The translations under genes were made by a program, and so were the position numbers. A DNA stretch of 25,393 nt from a bacterium (lineage in GTDB: Bacteria; JAHJDO01), in contig DAOVHI010000001.1 of the NCBI GenBank assembly GCA_030671985.1, positions 1 through 25,393 on the forward strand. Direction: 5' to 3'. The notes below the pieces were generated by a model. It had not been told where the DNA came from. It did no database searches and was given only the letters and a program-made list of their open reading frames with translations. Positions 1-7,940 of the stretch are shown in pieces. The first letter of the stretch is position 1. Every line of letters begins with the position of its first letter.

Positions 1-750
1 AGCGCGCGGGATAACCTTATTATACGCCTGCCGCGCCTGATTGATTACCCTTTCTCTTTCCTGCTTCGCCTCATTGACCTCATTAAATGCAGGCTTTACT
101 TCATCAGGAGGATTTACATCCTGAAGTTTCACAGTAACAATCTGAATTCCTGTTTCATACTTATCCAATATTTTTTGCATCTCAATATGTGTAAGGTCAT
201 CAATCTCTTCTCTCTTTGTGCTAAGGACTTCATCTACACTGTAGTTGCCTACAAACCTCCGCATTACCACTTCGGAGATATCTCGAACGTTATCCTCGGG
301 ATCTCTGGTATTAAAAAGCAGTTGTACAGGATCTTTTACCCTGAATTGCACGATCCAGCGTACATCCAGAATATTGAGATCCCCTGTAAGCATCAAAGAT
401 TCGTCAAGATAGGAACCGGTTGAATATTGGGTTCTTACTCCTGAACGAAGAGTCCGCACGCCAAACTCCTGTTTAAATATACGCTCAACTTTTACAGGAA
501 TTACTTTATCTATTCCAAAAGGCAGCTTCATATGTAATCCTGATCCGACTGGCGGAGCAACATATTTGCCAAAGCGTCGTACAACGCCAACCTCATCCGG
601 ACCAATGGAATAGATTGCGCTTTTTAACAGTATCAATATGAACACGCCAATGACTATAAGTGGAACTACGCCTCCAAATTTACTGAGCTTCTGCTTCCCT
701 ACATTAATCATACGTTCCAGATCATCCTGGCCATTACCACCGTATTCCAT
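1..750 (-). CDS. hflK: HflK, SPFH/band-7 membrane protease regulator (3' end outside window)
   Basis: The reading frame is open from ATG at 750 to the window edge: 250 codons and no stop, so the C-terminus is missing. A short polar N-terminus is followed by one hydrophobic segment (about residues 27-46). An SPFH/band-7 domain follows (SIGPDEVGVVRRFGKY, then GLHMKLPFGIDKV and RWIVQFRVKDP). The visible part ends in a charged, probably coiled-coil stretch (EVNEAKQERERVINQARQAY). HflK normally pairs with HflC to form an inner-membrane cage that modulates the FtsH protease; hflC would be expected just beyond the left edge. A strong Shine-Dalgarno (AAGGAGGAG on the minus strand) touches the end of serS, so the two genes are probably co-transcribed. 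The N-terminus lacks the long glycine-rich stretch of some HflK proteins. Confidence 0.93.
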   Translation of the reverse strand, partial: MEYGGNGQDDLERMINVGKQKLSKFGGVVPLIVIGVFILILLKSAIYSIGPDEVGVVRRFGKYVAPPVGSGLHMKLPFGIDKVIPVKVERIFKQEFGVRTLRSGVRTQYSTGSYLDESLMLTGDLNILDVRWIVQFRVKDPVQLLFNTRDPEDNVRDISEVVMRRFVGNYSVDEVLSTKREEIDDLTHIEMQKILDKYETGIQIVTVKLQDVNPPDEVKPAFNEVNEAKQERERVINQARQAYNKVIPRA

Positions 751-752
751 AA

Positions 753-761
753 CTCCTCCTT
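753..761 (-). promoter_or_regulatory. Shine-Dalgarno of hflK
   Basis: AAGGAGGAG on the minus strand ends 2 nt before the ATG at 750 and begins next to the serS stop. It fixes the hflK start and supports serS-hflK co-expression. Confidence 0.7.
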
Positions 762-762
762 T

Positions 763-2034
763 TTATTCTATGATCTCCATCCCATCCATGTAGGGCTGGA
801 GAGCTTTGGGGATGGAAACACTTCCATCTTCCATTTGATTGTTTTCCAGAAGCGCAACAACGGTTCTTGCAAGAGCCACACCTGAACCATTCAGAGTGTG
901 CACGAACTCTACCTTTTCTGTCTGTTTTCTTCTAAACCTTATATTGGCGCGTCTTGCCTGAAAATCCTCAAAATTACTACAAGAGGAGACTTCCAGATAC
1001 TTATTCTGTCCGGCTCCCCATATTTCTATATCATAGCATTTTGCTGCTGCAAATGAAATATCTGTTGTATTCAACACAATAACTCTGTACGGAAGCTCCA
1101 ATTGACGAAGTATGGTTTCTGCATTTCCAAGTAAAACTTCAAGCTCCTGATAAGAGTTTTCAGGCTTTACAAATTTTACCATTTCAATCTTATCAAATTG
1201 ATGTACTCTATTAAGTCCTCGGGTATCTTTTCCATAAGAACCGGCTTCTCTTCTAAAACATGGAGAGTACGCTGTATAGCAGATCGGCAGATCATCCTCT
1301 TTTAATATCTCATCTCTGTGTATATTTGTAACAGGCACCTCCGCAGTCGGTATGAGAAAAAAGTCGTCTATTTCGCATCTATACATATCTTCTTCCATTT
1401 TGGGCAGCTGCCCCGTGCTCGTCATAGAGAGCCTATTCGCTATAAAGGGAGTTGATACTTCCTTATATCCGTGCTCTCTTGTGTGAATATCAAGCATAAA
1501 ATTTATAAGCGCTCTTTCAAGTCTGGCACCTAGTCCCTTATATAGAGAAAAATGTCCGCCTGCTATCTTTGAGGCTCTTTCAAAGTCCAGTATGTCCAAA
1601 CGCTTTGCAATTTCCCAGTGAGGCTTTGGAGCAAAATTAAACTTTGGCATTACTCCCCATTTTTTTATCTCAACATTATCCTTTTCCGACTTGCCAATCG
1701 GCGTTGTCTTATGTGGAATATTTGGGACAAATAGGAGTTTTTGGCGTAATTTTTTATCTATTCCCCCCAATTTTTCGTCTAATTCCTTAATTTTCTGGGA
1801 TATGCTTCCCATTTCGCCGATTAAGGTGTCTGCGTTTCCTCCGTCTTTTTTAAGTCTTGAGATCTCGGTGGAAGCAGTATTCCTCTTTTGCTTAAGAGCT
1901 TCTACATTTCCAAGCAATAACCTTCTTTCTTCATCAATCCTCAATATCTCATCAATATCCACAGACATGTTTCTGTTTTTTACTGCATTCTTCACGCAGT
2001 TTGTCTCTTCTCTTATAAATTTTATATCCAACAT
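763..2034 (-). CDS. serS: Serine--tRNA ligase
   Basis: Class II aminoacyl-tRNA synthetase, 423 aa, the usual SerRS length. It charges tRNA-Ser (and tRNA-Sec where present) with serine. The N-terminal region (about residues 27-105) has the heptad pattern of the two-helix coiled-coil arm that contacts the tRNA long variable arm. The catalytic domain shows TAEVPVTN, motif 2 ([16 protein letters not shown], then HQFDKIEMV) and motif 3 ([18 protein letters not shown]). The ATG at 2034 is preceded by AGGGG at about 9 nt and by a good promoter. It is the first gene of a leftward operon with hflK and is divergent from the EF-G-like gene. Confidence 0.97.
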   Translation of the reverse strand: MLDIKFIREETNCVKNAVKNRNMSVDIDEILRIDEERRLLLGNVEALKQKRNTASTEISRLKKDGGNADTLIGEMGSISQKIKELDEKLGGIDKKLRQKLLFVPNIPHKTTPIGKSEKDNVEIKKWGVMPKFNFAPKPHWEIAKRLDILDFERASKIAGGHFSLYKGLGARLERALINFMLDIHTREHGYKEVSTPFIANRLSMTSTGQLPKMEEDMYRCEIDDFFLIPTAEVPVTNIHRDEILKEDDLPICYTAYSPCFRREAGSYGKDTRGLNRVHQFDKIEMVKFVKPENSYQELEVLLGNAETILRQLELPYRVIVLNTTDISFAAAKCYDIEIWGAGQNKYLEVSSCSNFEDFQARRANIRFRRKQTEKVEFVHTLNGSGVALARTVVALLENNQMEDGSVSIPKALQPYMDGMEIIE

Positions 2035-2062
2035 GATATTACCCCTATAAAACTACTTCAGC

Positions 2063-2091
2063 ATTATGAACAACATTCGGGATTTTGTCAA
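2063..2091 (-). promoter_or_regulatory. Sigma-70-type promoter of serS-hflK
   Basis: On the minus strand, TTGACA (2091-2086) is separated by 17 nt from CATAAT (2068-2063). Transcription would start near 2056, giving a leader of about 20 nt that contains the AGGGG ribosome site. Confidence 0.7.
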
Positions 2092-2128
2092 TCTTCTTGT
2101 AGCTTGAAAACTTCCATAAATTTATTCC

Positions 2129-2158
2129 TTGAAAGCATAAACGCCGCTATGCTATATT
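2129..2158 (+). promoter_or_regulatory. Putative promoter of the EF-G-like/yebC/ruvCA operon
   Basis: TTGAAA (2129-2134), an 18-nt spacer and TATATT (2153-2158) precede the ATG at 2202, with a predicted start near 2165. An inverted repeat AGCATA (2134-2139)-N8-TATGCT (2148-2153) lies within the promoter. It could be an operator, but its role is unknown. Confidence 0.5.
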
Positions 2159-2201
2159 ACACCGACTTGTTTCATTAATCACAAGCAAAAAAGGGGGGAT
2201 T

Positions 2202-4247
2202 ATGAAGGAATGTGTCAGCGAGAAAATAAGGAACATCGTTCTGGTAGGACGAGCAGGATCAGGTAAGACTTCTCTCTCAGAAGCAATTCTATACAATTCC
2301 GGAGGTTCAAACAGGCTGGGCAAGATAGACGACGGATCAAGTAATTTTGATTACACTCCCGAAGAAACACAAAGAATGACAACAATAACCTCAAAGATAT
2401 GCGCGTGTGAATATAACGACACCAAAATAAATGTTATTGATACTCCCGGATATGCTGACTTTAGAGGAGAGTTGAACTCTGCACTTAGAGTTGCGAATAA
2501 TGTCGTAATAGTGTGTGACTCTACAACAGAAGTCAGTTTGAAAAGTGAGAGAATCTGGAAAATGGTAAAGTCCGAAGCTTCGGGCAAATTAGTTTTTGTG
2601 AATAAAATAGATAAAGACGGTTCGAACTTTTTCAAAACTATTGAGTCTGCCGCAAAAATATTCAAAGAGAAAGTTATCCCTCTGCAGATTCCAATCGGAG
2701 AAGGAGCTTCATTTAAGGGAATTATTGATCTGATGAATATGAAGGAAGAAAGTATCCCCGAAGCTCTTTTAGATCAAGCAAAGCAATATAGGGAAAAACT
2801 AGTTGAAGCGCTGGCTGAAACAGACGATTCTTTGATAGAAAAATATCTTGAAGGAGAAAAACTCTCTCAAGACGAACTCTCTAATGCATTAAGTAAAAGC
2901 ATTCAATCGGGATTATTTATTCCGGCAATGTGCGGTTCCGCGTTGAACAATACAGAAATAAAATTACTTACGGATATAATAATTGCTTCTATGCTGTCTC
3001 CTGTTGCAGATGATATCGTTTCAGGGAAAAAGCCCAATACGGATGAAACCATAGAAAGAAAGGCGTCTGATTCGGATCCGTTCAGTGCTTTGGTCTTCAA
3101 AACAGTATCCGAGCCTCACCTTGGCGAGCTGAGCTTTTTTAGAGTATATTCAGGCACGGTATCTTCCTCATCGGATGTTTATAATTCTACCAGAAGGGAG
3201 AAAGAGAGGCTTGGGCAAATTGTACAGATGCAGGGCAAGAATAAAATAGACGTAAATAAGCTCCATGCAGGAGATATTGGAATAGTTGCTAAATTGAAAA
3301 GCACGAAAACAGGTGATACTTTGTGCGATGCCGGAAATCTTATAGTTTTTTCTCCTCCTAAATTTCCTTTATCAATCATATCATTCGCAATTAAGCCTGA
3401 AACAAGAAAAGACGAGGATAAAATTGGTACAGCTTTGACTAAATTAAAAGAAGAAGATCCAACATTAAGTGTGGAAGTTGACAAGGAATTCGGGCAAACA
3501 ATCATTTCCGGGCTTGGAGAGCTTCATCTGGAGGTTATTATAAGTAAACTGGCAAAGAAATTTGGCGTGAAGGTTAATATGGAAAAACCAAGAATTCCCT
3601 ATAGAGAAACAATAAGGAAATCCGCAAAAGGACATACTAAATACAAAAAGCAGTCCGGAGGGCGCGGACAATACGCCGAGGTGTATATTGAGATTAAACA
3701 TTTGGAAATCGGCAAGGGATTTGAGTTTGTTAATAAGGTAGTTGGAGGCGCTATCCCGGCCAAATTTATTTCTTCTGTTGAAAAGGGATTAAAACAGGTT
3801 ATTCAAAAGGGAGTTGTGGCCGGTTATCCTGTTGTGGACTTGAGTGTATCGTTATACGACGGAACGTTCCATGCCGTTGATTCCTCTGATATAGCATTTC
3901 AGATAGCCGCATCTATGGCGTTTAAAGAGGCTATGACAGCGGCAAATCCTGTGCTTACAGAACCTATCATGGAGGTAGAGGTTACGGTTCCTTCTCAATA
4001 CATGGGAGATGTTAATGGAGACATGAACTCCAGACGCGGAAGAATTATCGGAATTGATACGGATGGGAGCTCTCAAACAATAAAGGCGAATGTTCCTTTG
4101 GCGGAGCTCTATAAGTATGCAACGGATCTTAAATCTATGACGCAGGGAGGCGGTACTTACAGCATGCATTTTTCACATTATGAACAAGTTCCTGCGCAAA
4201 TAAGCGGTAAGGTTGTTGAAGAAACAGAGAAAATGAAGAAGGGATAG
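2202..4247 (+). CDS. Elongation factor G-like GTPase (EF-G2 type)
   Basis: Translation GTPase of 681 aa with the full EF-G domain order. The G-domain shows P-loop GRAGSGKT (16-23), switch I QRMTTIT (57-63), DTPGYADF (80-87), NKID (134-137) and GSAL. Domain II, domain III (SGLGELHLEV), domain IV (KKQSGGRGQYAEV, VVGGAIPAKF) and domain V (EPIMEVEVTVPS) follow. Canonical EF-G has RGITI in switch I and a histidine in DTPGH; here these read MTTIT and tyrosine (Y84), as in the EF-G2/FusA2 paralogue group. A separate canonical fusA is therefore expected elsewhere. The start has an AAGGGGGG ribosome site. It lies 5 nt upstream of yebC, suggesting a joint role in translation. It is probably not the main translocase. 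Confidence 0.9.
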   Translation: MKECVSEKIRNIVLVGRAGSGKTSLSEAILYNSGGSNRLGKIDDGSSNFDYTPEETQRMTTITSKICACEYNDTKINVIDTPGYADFRGELNSALRVANNVVIVCDSTTEVSLKSERIWKMVKSEASGKLVFVNKIDKDGSNFFKTIESAAKIFKEKVIPLQIPIGEGASFKGIIDLMNMKEESIPEALLDQAKQYREKLVEALAETDDSLIEKYLEGEKLSQDELSNALSKSIQSGLFIPAMCGSALNNTEIKLLTDIIIASMLSPVADDIVSGKKPNTDETIERKASDSDPFSALVFKTVSEPHLGELSFFRVYSGTVSSSSDVYNSTRREKERLGQIVQMQGKNKIDVNKLHAGDIGIVAKLKSTKTGDTLCDAGNLIVFSPPKFPLSIISFAIKPETRKDEDKIGTALTKLKEEDPTLSVEVDKEFGQTIISGLGELHLEVIISKLAKKFGVKVNMEKPRIPYRETIRKSAKGHTKYKKQSGGRGQYAEVYIEIKHLEIGKGFEFVNKVVGGAIPAKFISSVEKGLKQVIQKGVVAGYPVVDLSVSLYDGTFHAVDSSDIAFQIAASMAFKEAMTAANPVLTEPIMEVEVTVPSQYMGDVNGDMNSRRGRIIGIDTDGSSQTIKANVPLAELYKYATDLKSMTQGGGTYSMHFSHYEQVPAQISGKVVEETEKMKKG

Positions 4248-4252
4248 AATAA

Positions 4253-4996
4253 ATGTCGGGTCATTCAAAATGGGCATCAATTAAACATAAAAAAGCGAAA
4301 GTTGATGCGCAGCGTGGAAAAACATTTACAAAGCTTATCAAAGAAATAACTGTTGCTGCGCGCAGCGGCGGGGGCGATGTCGACGCTAACGCCAGACTGA
4401 GGAGCGCTATTCAGGTAGCAAAGGACGCAAACATGCCTGCGTCAAATGTAGAACGCGCAGTTAAGAAAGGGACAGGGGAATTACCCGGAGTGAACTACGA
4501 AGAGCTTACATATGAAGGATACGGTCCTGCCGGAGTAGCTATTTATGCAGAACTCCTTACCGATAGCAAGAATCGCACGGCTGCCGAAATAAAACATGTT
4601 TTTTCGAAAAACGGAGGACATCTTGCTGAGAGTGGAAGTGTAGCGTGGATATTTGAGAAAAAAGGTCTATGTCATGTCAAAAAGGACTTCGTAGATGAAG
4701 ACAAACTTATGGAAATCGTTTTAGACGCCGGTGCTGAAGATATGAAAACAGAGAGTGATTTCTACGAGGTCATAACTAATCCTCGAATTTTTGAACAAGT
4801 TAAGACAGCAATCCTGAAAGAGGGTATCAATCCTGAATTGGCGGAAATAAGCATGATACCTAAGAGCACGGTTCCCGTTACAGGGAAAAAGGCGGAACAG
4901 ATGCTGCATCTTATGGAAGCGCTTGAGGATCATGATGACGTGCAGCATGTTTATGCAAACTTTGATATTTCTGATGAGGAAATGGAAAATATATAG
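4253..4996 (+). CDS. yebC: YebC/PmpR/TACO1-family protein
   Basis: 247 aa, typical length, with the family-signature N-terminus MSGHSKWASIKHKKAKVD and the conserved stretch NMPASNVERAVKKGTGEL. The family was long annotated as transcriptional regulators. The mitochondrial homologue TACO1 and recent bacterial work point to a ribosome-associated role that helps translation through proline-rich stretches. Here it sits between an EF-G paralogue (5-nt gap upstream) and ruvC (1-nt overlap of TAG and GTG). yebC next to ruvCAB is a common bacterial order. Family assignment is very secure; the exact role in this organism is not. Confidence 0.95.
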   Translation: MSGHSKWASIKHKKAKVDAQRGKTFTKLIKEITVAARSGGGDVDANARLRSAIQVAKDANMPASNVERAVKKGTGELPGVNYEELTYEGYGPAGVAIYAELLTDSKNRTAAEIKHVFSKNGGHLAESGSVAWIFEKKGLCHVKKDFVDEDKLMEIVLDAGAEDMKTESDFYEVITNPRIFEQVKTAILKEGINPELAEISMIPKSTVPVTGKKAEQMLHLMEALEDHDDVQHVYANFDISDEEMENI

Positions 4997-5517
4997 TGCG
5001 CATTCTTGGTGTTGACCCGGGCGTTGCCAGAACAGGTTATGCAGTTATAGAATCCCAGCAGGGAAAGGATTCTCTTTTGCCTTTAAGATTTGGATGTATA
5101 GAAACGTCAAAAGATGAGCCGTTTTTTAATCGTCTTAAATTAATTTATAGAAAAATTTCTGATATAATAGAAAAATACAAACCCGATGTTCTTAGTATTG
5201 AGGAACTGTTTTTTTGCAAAAACGCAAAAACCGCTCTTCAAGTGGGTCAAGCGAGGGGTGCGATTATAGTGGCAGGGGTTAATGCTGATCTTGAAATAGC
5301 GTCATATACTCCTTTGGAAATAAAGCTGGCCATAGTTGGATATGGAAAAGCCTCCAAACAACAGGTTCAGTTTATGGTAAAAAAACTTCTGCATCTTGAA
5401 GAGACACCTAAGCCCGACGATGTAGCGGATGCTTTAGCTATTGCCATGTGTTATATAAATCGATTAGTACCAAGAGGAAGAAGTGATAGGATATATAGAA
5501 GGAAAATTATCGGTTAA
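4996..5517 (+). CDS. ruvC: Crossover junction endodeoxyribonuclease RuvC
   Basis: 173 aa, full length. Dimeric Holliday-junction resolvase with an RNase H-like fold. The acidic residues are visible: D7 in RILGVDPG, E69/E70 in LSIEELFF, and D141/D145 in KPDDVADALA. It starts with GTG, whose G is the last base of the yebC stop codon (TAGTG), so translation is probably coupled. Its last 35 nt overlap the start of ruvA in another frame. RuvC resolves junctions that RuvAB migrates. Confidence 0.97.
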   Translation: MRILGVDPGVARTGYAVIESQQGKDSLLPLRFGCIETSKDEPFFNRLKLIYRKISDIIEKYKPDVLSIEELFFCKNAKTALQVGQARGAIIVAGVNADLEIASYTPLEIKLAIVGYGKASKQQVQFMVKKLLHLEETPKPDDVADALAIAMCYINRLVPRGRSDRIYRRKIIG

Positions 5518-6082
5518 AACGCCGGCACTTATTGTTATAGATGTTGGCGGAGTCGGCTATGAAATGCATGTTTCGCTGACTACATACAACCAAATCTGCA
5601 AAATCGAGGAAAAATTAAAGGTTTTTACATATCTTTATGTAAGAGAAGATAAATTAGATCTCTATGGCTTTGCAACTGAAGATGAAAAAGATTTTTTTAA
5701 GACACTGATTTCCATATCAGGAATAGGACCAAGCGTGGCTATAAGGATTTTATCTGCTATAAAAGTTGACAGATTCAAGGCCGCAGTTATAGATGAAGAT
5801 GTTGGGATATTAACCACAATTCCGGGTATAGGCAAAAAAACCGCCCAGCGGATCATAGTGGAACTCAAGGATAAAATAGGTATTTTAACAGACAGAGAAA
5901 AATCTTATCTGGCTGGCAAAGATCCTGAGGAACTCTCTGTAATTAATGACAGTATATCTGCATTGGTTTCATTAGGATATTCCCGCGCCATTGCACAAAA
6001 AGCTGTTGACAGGGTGCTGGCTGAGACAAAAGAAGAGATAAAGATAGAAGCGCTTATACGAAAGTCCCTTAAGTTTATCTAA
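5483..6082 (+). CDS. ruvA: Holliday junction DNA helicase subunit RuvA
   Basis: 199 aa. The N-terminal OB-like domain (MIGYIEGKL, VGGVGYEMHV) is followed by two helix-hairpin-helix motifs (ISGIGPSVAIRIL and IPGIGKKTAQRIIVELK) that bind the junction backbone. A C-terminal UBA-like domain III (DSISALVSLGYSRAIAQKAV) normally contacts RuvB. It starts with GTG, preceded by AGAGGAAG, and overlaps ruvC by 35 nt. ruvB, which often follows, is absent here: the next gene is convergent. Confidence 0.96.
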   Translation: MIGYIEGKLSVKTPALIVIDVGGVGYEMHVSLTTYNQICKIEEKLKVFTYLYVREDKLDLYGFATEDEKDFFKTLISISGIGPSVAIRILSAIKVDRFKAAVIDEDVGILTTIPGIGKKTAQRIIVELKDKIGILTDREKSYLAGKDPEELSVINDSISALVSLGYSRAIAQKAVDRVLAETKEEIKIEALIRKSLKFI

Positions 6083-6120
6083 AGTGAACCCTAAAAACGC
6101 TGCAAATATATACAAAAAGC

Positions 6121-7422
6121 TCAATGAGATTTTAACGCTTGCCACGAAACTTTATAGTTATTGTTTGCGCTCCACAACAGCCATCCGCATGCTCCGGTTT
6201 CTTTAGCGGCTTTTATCTGTTCAAGAATGTAGTCTTTATTCCACTTGGATTTGGTTATCTTATATGGAAATGCCTGAAGCCATGGTCTTATAATAATACC
6301 TGTTTTTTCTGTAGCAATTCTGGTTTTTTTGCAGCCTTGCGAGACAAAATAATATGGATGATCTGCAGGATTCTTCCTGCCTTCAAACCTGCCGTAGAAA
6401 TGAGATGGATAGAGCATAGGACTTATTACATCAGCATATTTTGCAAGATCCCGAATCCTCTGACCCGTGATTTCCTCATCTTCCTTACGCTGCCATGCCG
6501 TAATTGCATAAACATCTATGGATAATAAGACTTTCTTCCTGCGTGTTAATTCATAAGCTTTCTTCAGAAAACTTGTTATGATCGCGTGCTTTTCTGTCTT
6601 TGTCTCATCGAATGAGTACTTTGCATCCTTGACTTTTCCCATTGCAGGAAATCTAATGTAATCAAACTGAACTTCATCCACACCCAAGTCGCACAGTTCT
6701 GTGACCAAATCGAGATTATATTTCTGAACCTGTTCAAGAGAAGGATCCACCCATCTAAGCTTACCTTTCTGTTTCCACACGCCTCCTTTGGACTTGCTTT
6801 GTATAGCTAGCTCAGGCCGTTTTTTAGCCAAAATCTCATCACAAAAAAGCGCAATTCTTGCGACAACATGTATCCTCTCTTCATGCAAAAGATATATCAT
6901 TTTGCTTATGTCTCTTATCTGAGATTTTTCGGTAGCGCCTATTTCTTTTGCAAGCCGCACGGAACTTTTATATGTTACTACGCCGTCAATATCCTTCACG
7001 TCAAAAACTATGGTGTTTCCTCCAACAGATTTCAGCTTTTTCGCTAGTGTTAAAATTCTTTCTGCTCCTGCCGTATTACCGGTTATGTATATTCCTCTGG
7101 CATTAAAAGATTTGTCTTTTGTGACTGTTTTCGCCTTGACTGGTTTTGTTCTAACAACAGGAATTCTAAGTTTTTTATTTATTTTAAGACCTGTCTGATT
7201 AATATCGTTAATCTTTTTTATTTCTTTAACTAGTGATGATGATGTATAGAAATCGCTCAGAGGGAGGTATTTCTTGGCAATTTTATGCAACGATTCTCCT
7301 TTTCTTACGGTATGAGTTATGAAAGAGGATGGAGCGGCACATAATTGCGAAAGACAAAATCCAAATAAAAGACAAATAATAAATAAAATCCGAAATGGTT
7401 TTTTGACCAAAGTATAATTCAT
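6121..7422 (-). CDS. Exported LysM plus DUF4015 (glycoside-hydrolase-like) protein
   Basis: About 433 aa from the ATG at 7422. That start gives a classic signal peptide (MNYTLVKKPFRI, then a hydrophobic core ending near AAPSS). Alternative starts are ATG 7446 and TTG 7458; none has a clear ribosome site. A LysM domain follows (HTVRKGESLHKIAKKYLP, then NQTGLKINKKLRIP) and should bind peptidoglycan. The remainder matches DUF4015, a putative TIM-barrel glycosidase family: RGIYITGNTAG, VFDVKDIDGVVTYKS, DEVQFDYIRFP, DVISPMLYPSHF and WLLWSANNNY. The acidic residues in FDVKD and QFDYIRFP are candidate catalytic positions. Likely periplasmic, acting on cell wall or an exopolysaccharide; the substrate is unknown. 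It is convergent with ruvA, 38 nt away. Confidence 0.85.
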   Translation of the reverse strand: MNYTLVKKPFRILFIICLLFGFCLSQLCAAPSSFITHTVRKGESLHKIAKKYLPLSDFYTSSSLVKEIKKINDINQTGLKINKKLRIPVVRTKPVKAKTVTKDKSFNARGIYITGNTAGAERILTLAKKLKSVGGNTIVFDVKDIDGVVTYKSSVRLAKEIGATEKSQIRDISKMIYLLHEERIHVVARIALFCDEILAKKRPELAIQSKSKGGVWKQKGKLRWVDPSLEQVQKYNLDLVTELCDLGVDEVQFDYIRFPAMGKVKDAKYSFDETKTEKHAIITSFLKKAYELTRRKKVLLSIDVYAITAWQRKEDEEITGQRIRDLAKYADVISPMLYPSHFYGRFEGRKNPADHPYYFVSQGCKKTRIATEKTGIIIRPWLQAFPYKITKSKWNKDYILEQIKAAKETGACGWLLWSANNNYKVSWQALKSH

Positions 7423-7522
7423 TGAGCAGAAACTATCACTTTTCATAAGGCAAGTCAAGCATACGAGATATTAAAATAATATTGGATTTGTGTGCTCAAG
7501 TTGGTGTACAATCAAGATTGTC

Positions 7523-7861
7523 ATGAGTGATTGTTTATTCTGTAAGATTATCAGTAAAGAAATTCCGGCAGAAATAGTATATGAAGATGAGGATATAATA
7601 GCATTTAGGGACATTAAACCTGTTGCATCCACTCACGTACTAATAGTTCCAAAGAAACACATCTCAACCATTATTGATGCTGATGACAATGTATTAATTG
7701 GGAAGATACATAAAATAGCTGTAGAGATAGCAGAGAAAAACAACATTGCCTCTTCGGGGTTTCGCATAGTATGTAACTGCAACAAGCACGGTGGGCAAGA
7801 GGTGTTTCATCTGCATTTTCATCTTATAGGCGGAAGGATCATGAACTGGCCTCCGGGATAG
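7523..7861 (+). CDS. HIT-family nucleotide-binding protein (HinT-like)
   Basis: 112 aa from ATG 7523. An upstream in-frame GTG at 7490 would add 11 residues not typical of the family. It begins with the standard SDCLFCKIISKEIPA segment (C4 and C7, which bind zinc in some relatives). It ends with the histidine triad H96-x-H98-x-H100 in HLHFHLIGG and the family-typical NWPPG terminus. HinT proteins are purine nucleoside phosphoramidases acting on AMP-lysine or aminoacyl-AMP-like substrates in the cytoplasm. It is divergent from the LysM/DUF4015 gene. A possible -10 (TACAAT, 7507-7512) lies 10 nt before the ATG, without a convincing -35. Confidence 0.93.
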   Translation: MSDCLFCKIISKEIPAEIVYEDEDIIAFRDIKPVASTHVLIVPKKHISTIIDADDNVLIGKIHKIAVEIAEKNNIASSGFRIVCNCNKHGGQEVFHLHFHLIGGRIMNWPPG

Positions 7862-7862
7862 T

Positions 7863-7892
7863 TTGACAAGTCACATATCACAATGCTAAACT
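7863..7892 (+). promoter_or_regulatory. Sigma-70-type promoter of dnaG-rpoD
   Basis: TTGACA (7863-7868), an 18-nt spacer and extended -10 TGC-TAAACT (TG at 7884, box 7887-7892) lie just after the HIT gene stop. The predicted start is near 7899, so the TTG codon at 7899 is unlikely to be the dnaG start. This favours the ATG at 7941. Confidence 0.65.
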
Positions 7893-7940
7893 CAAGGTTT
7901 GGCTTTTCGGAAAAAACATCAACAAGGGCAGTCTAAATTT

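Noticed and set aside
175-423. Open frame of 82 codons on the plus strand near the left edge
   Set aside because: It is antisense to hflK, whose uninterrupted frame and family motifs run through the whole of 1-750.
1691-2050. Open frame of 119 codons on the plus strand antisense to serS
   Set aside because: It lies entirely across the serS coiled-coil coding region and promoter, resembles no family, and the serS frame is unambiguous.
6114-6133. Short hairpin CTC-AAT-GAG with A and T flanks as a ruvA terminator
   Set aside because: The stem is only three base pairs plus A/T flanks with a mismatch, too weak to call.
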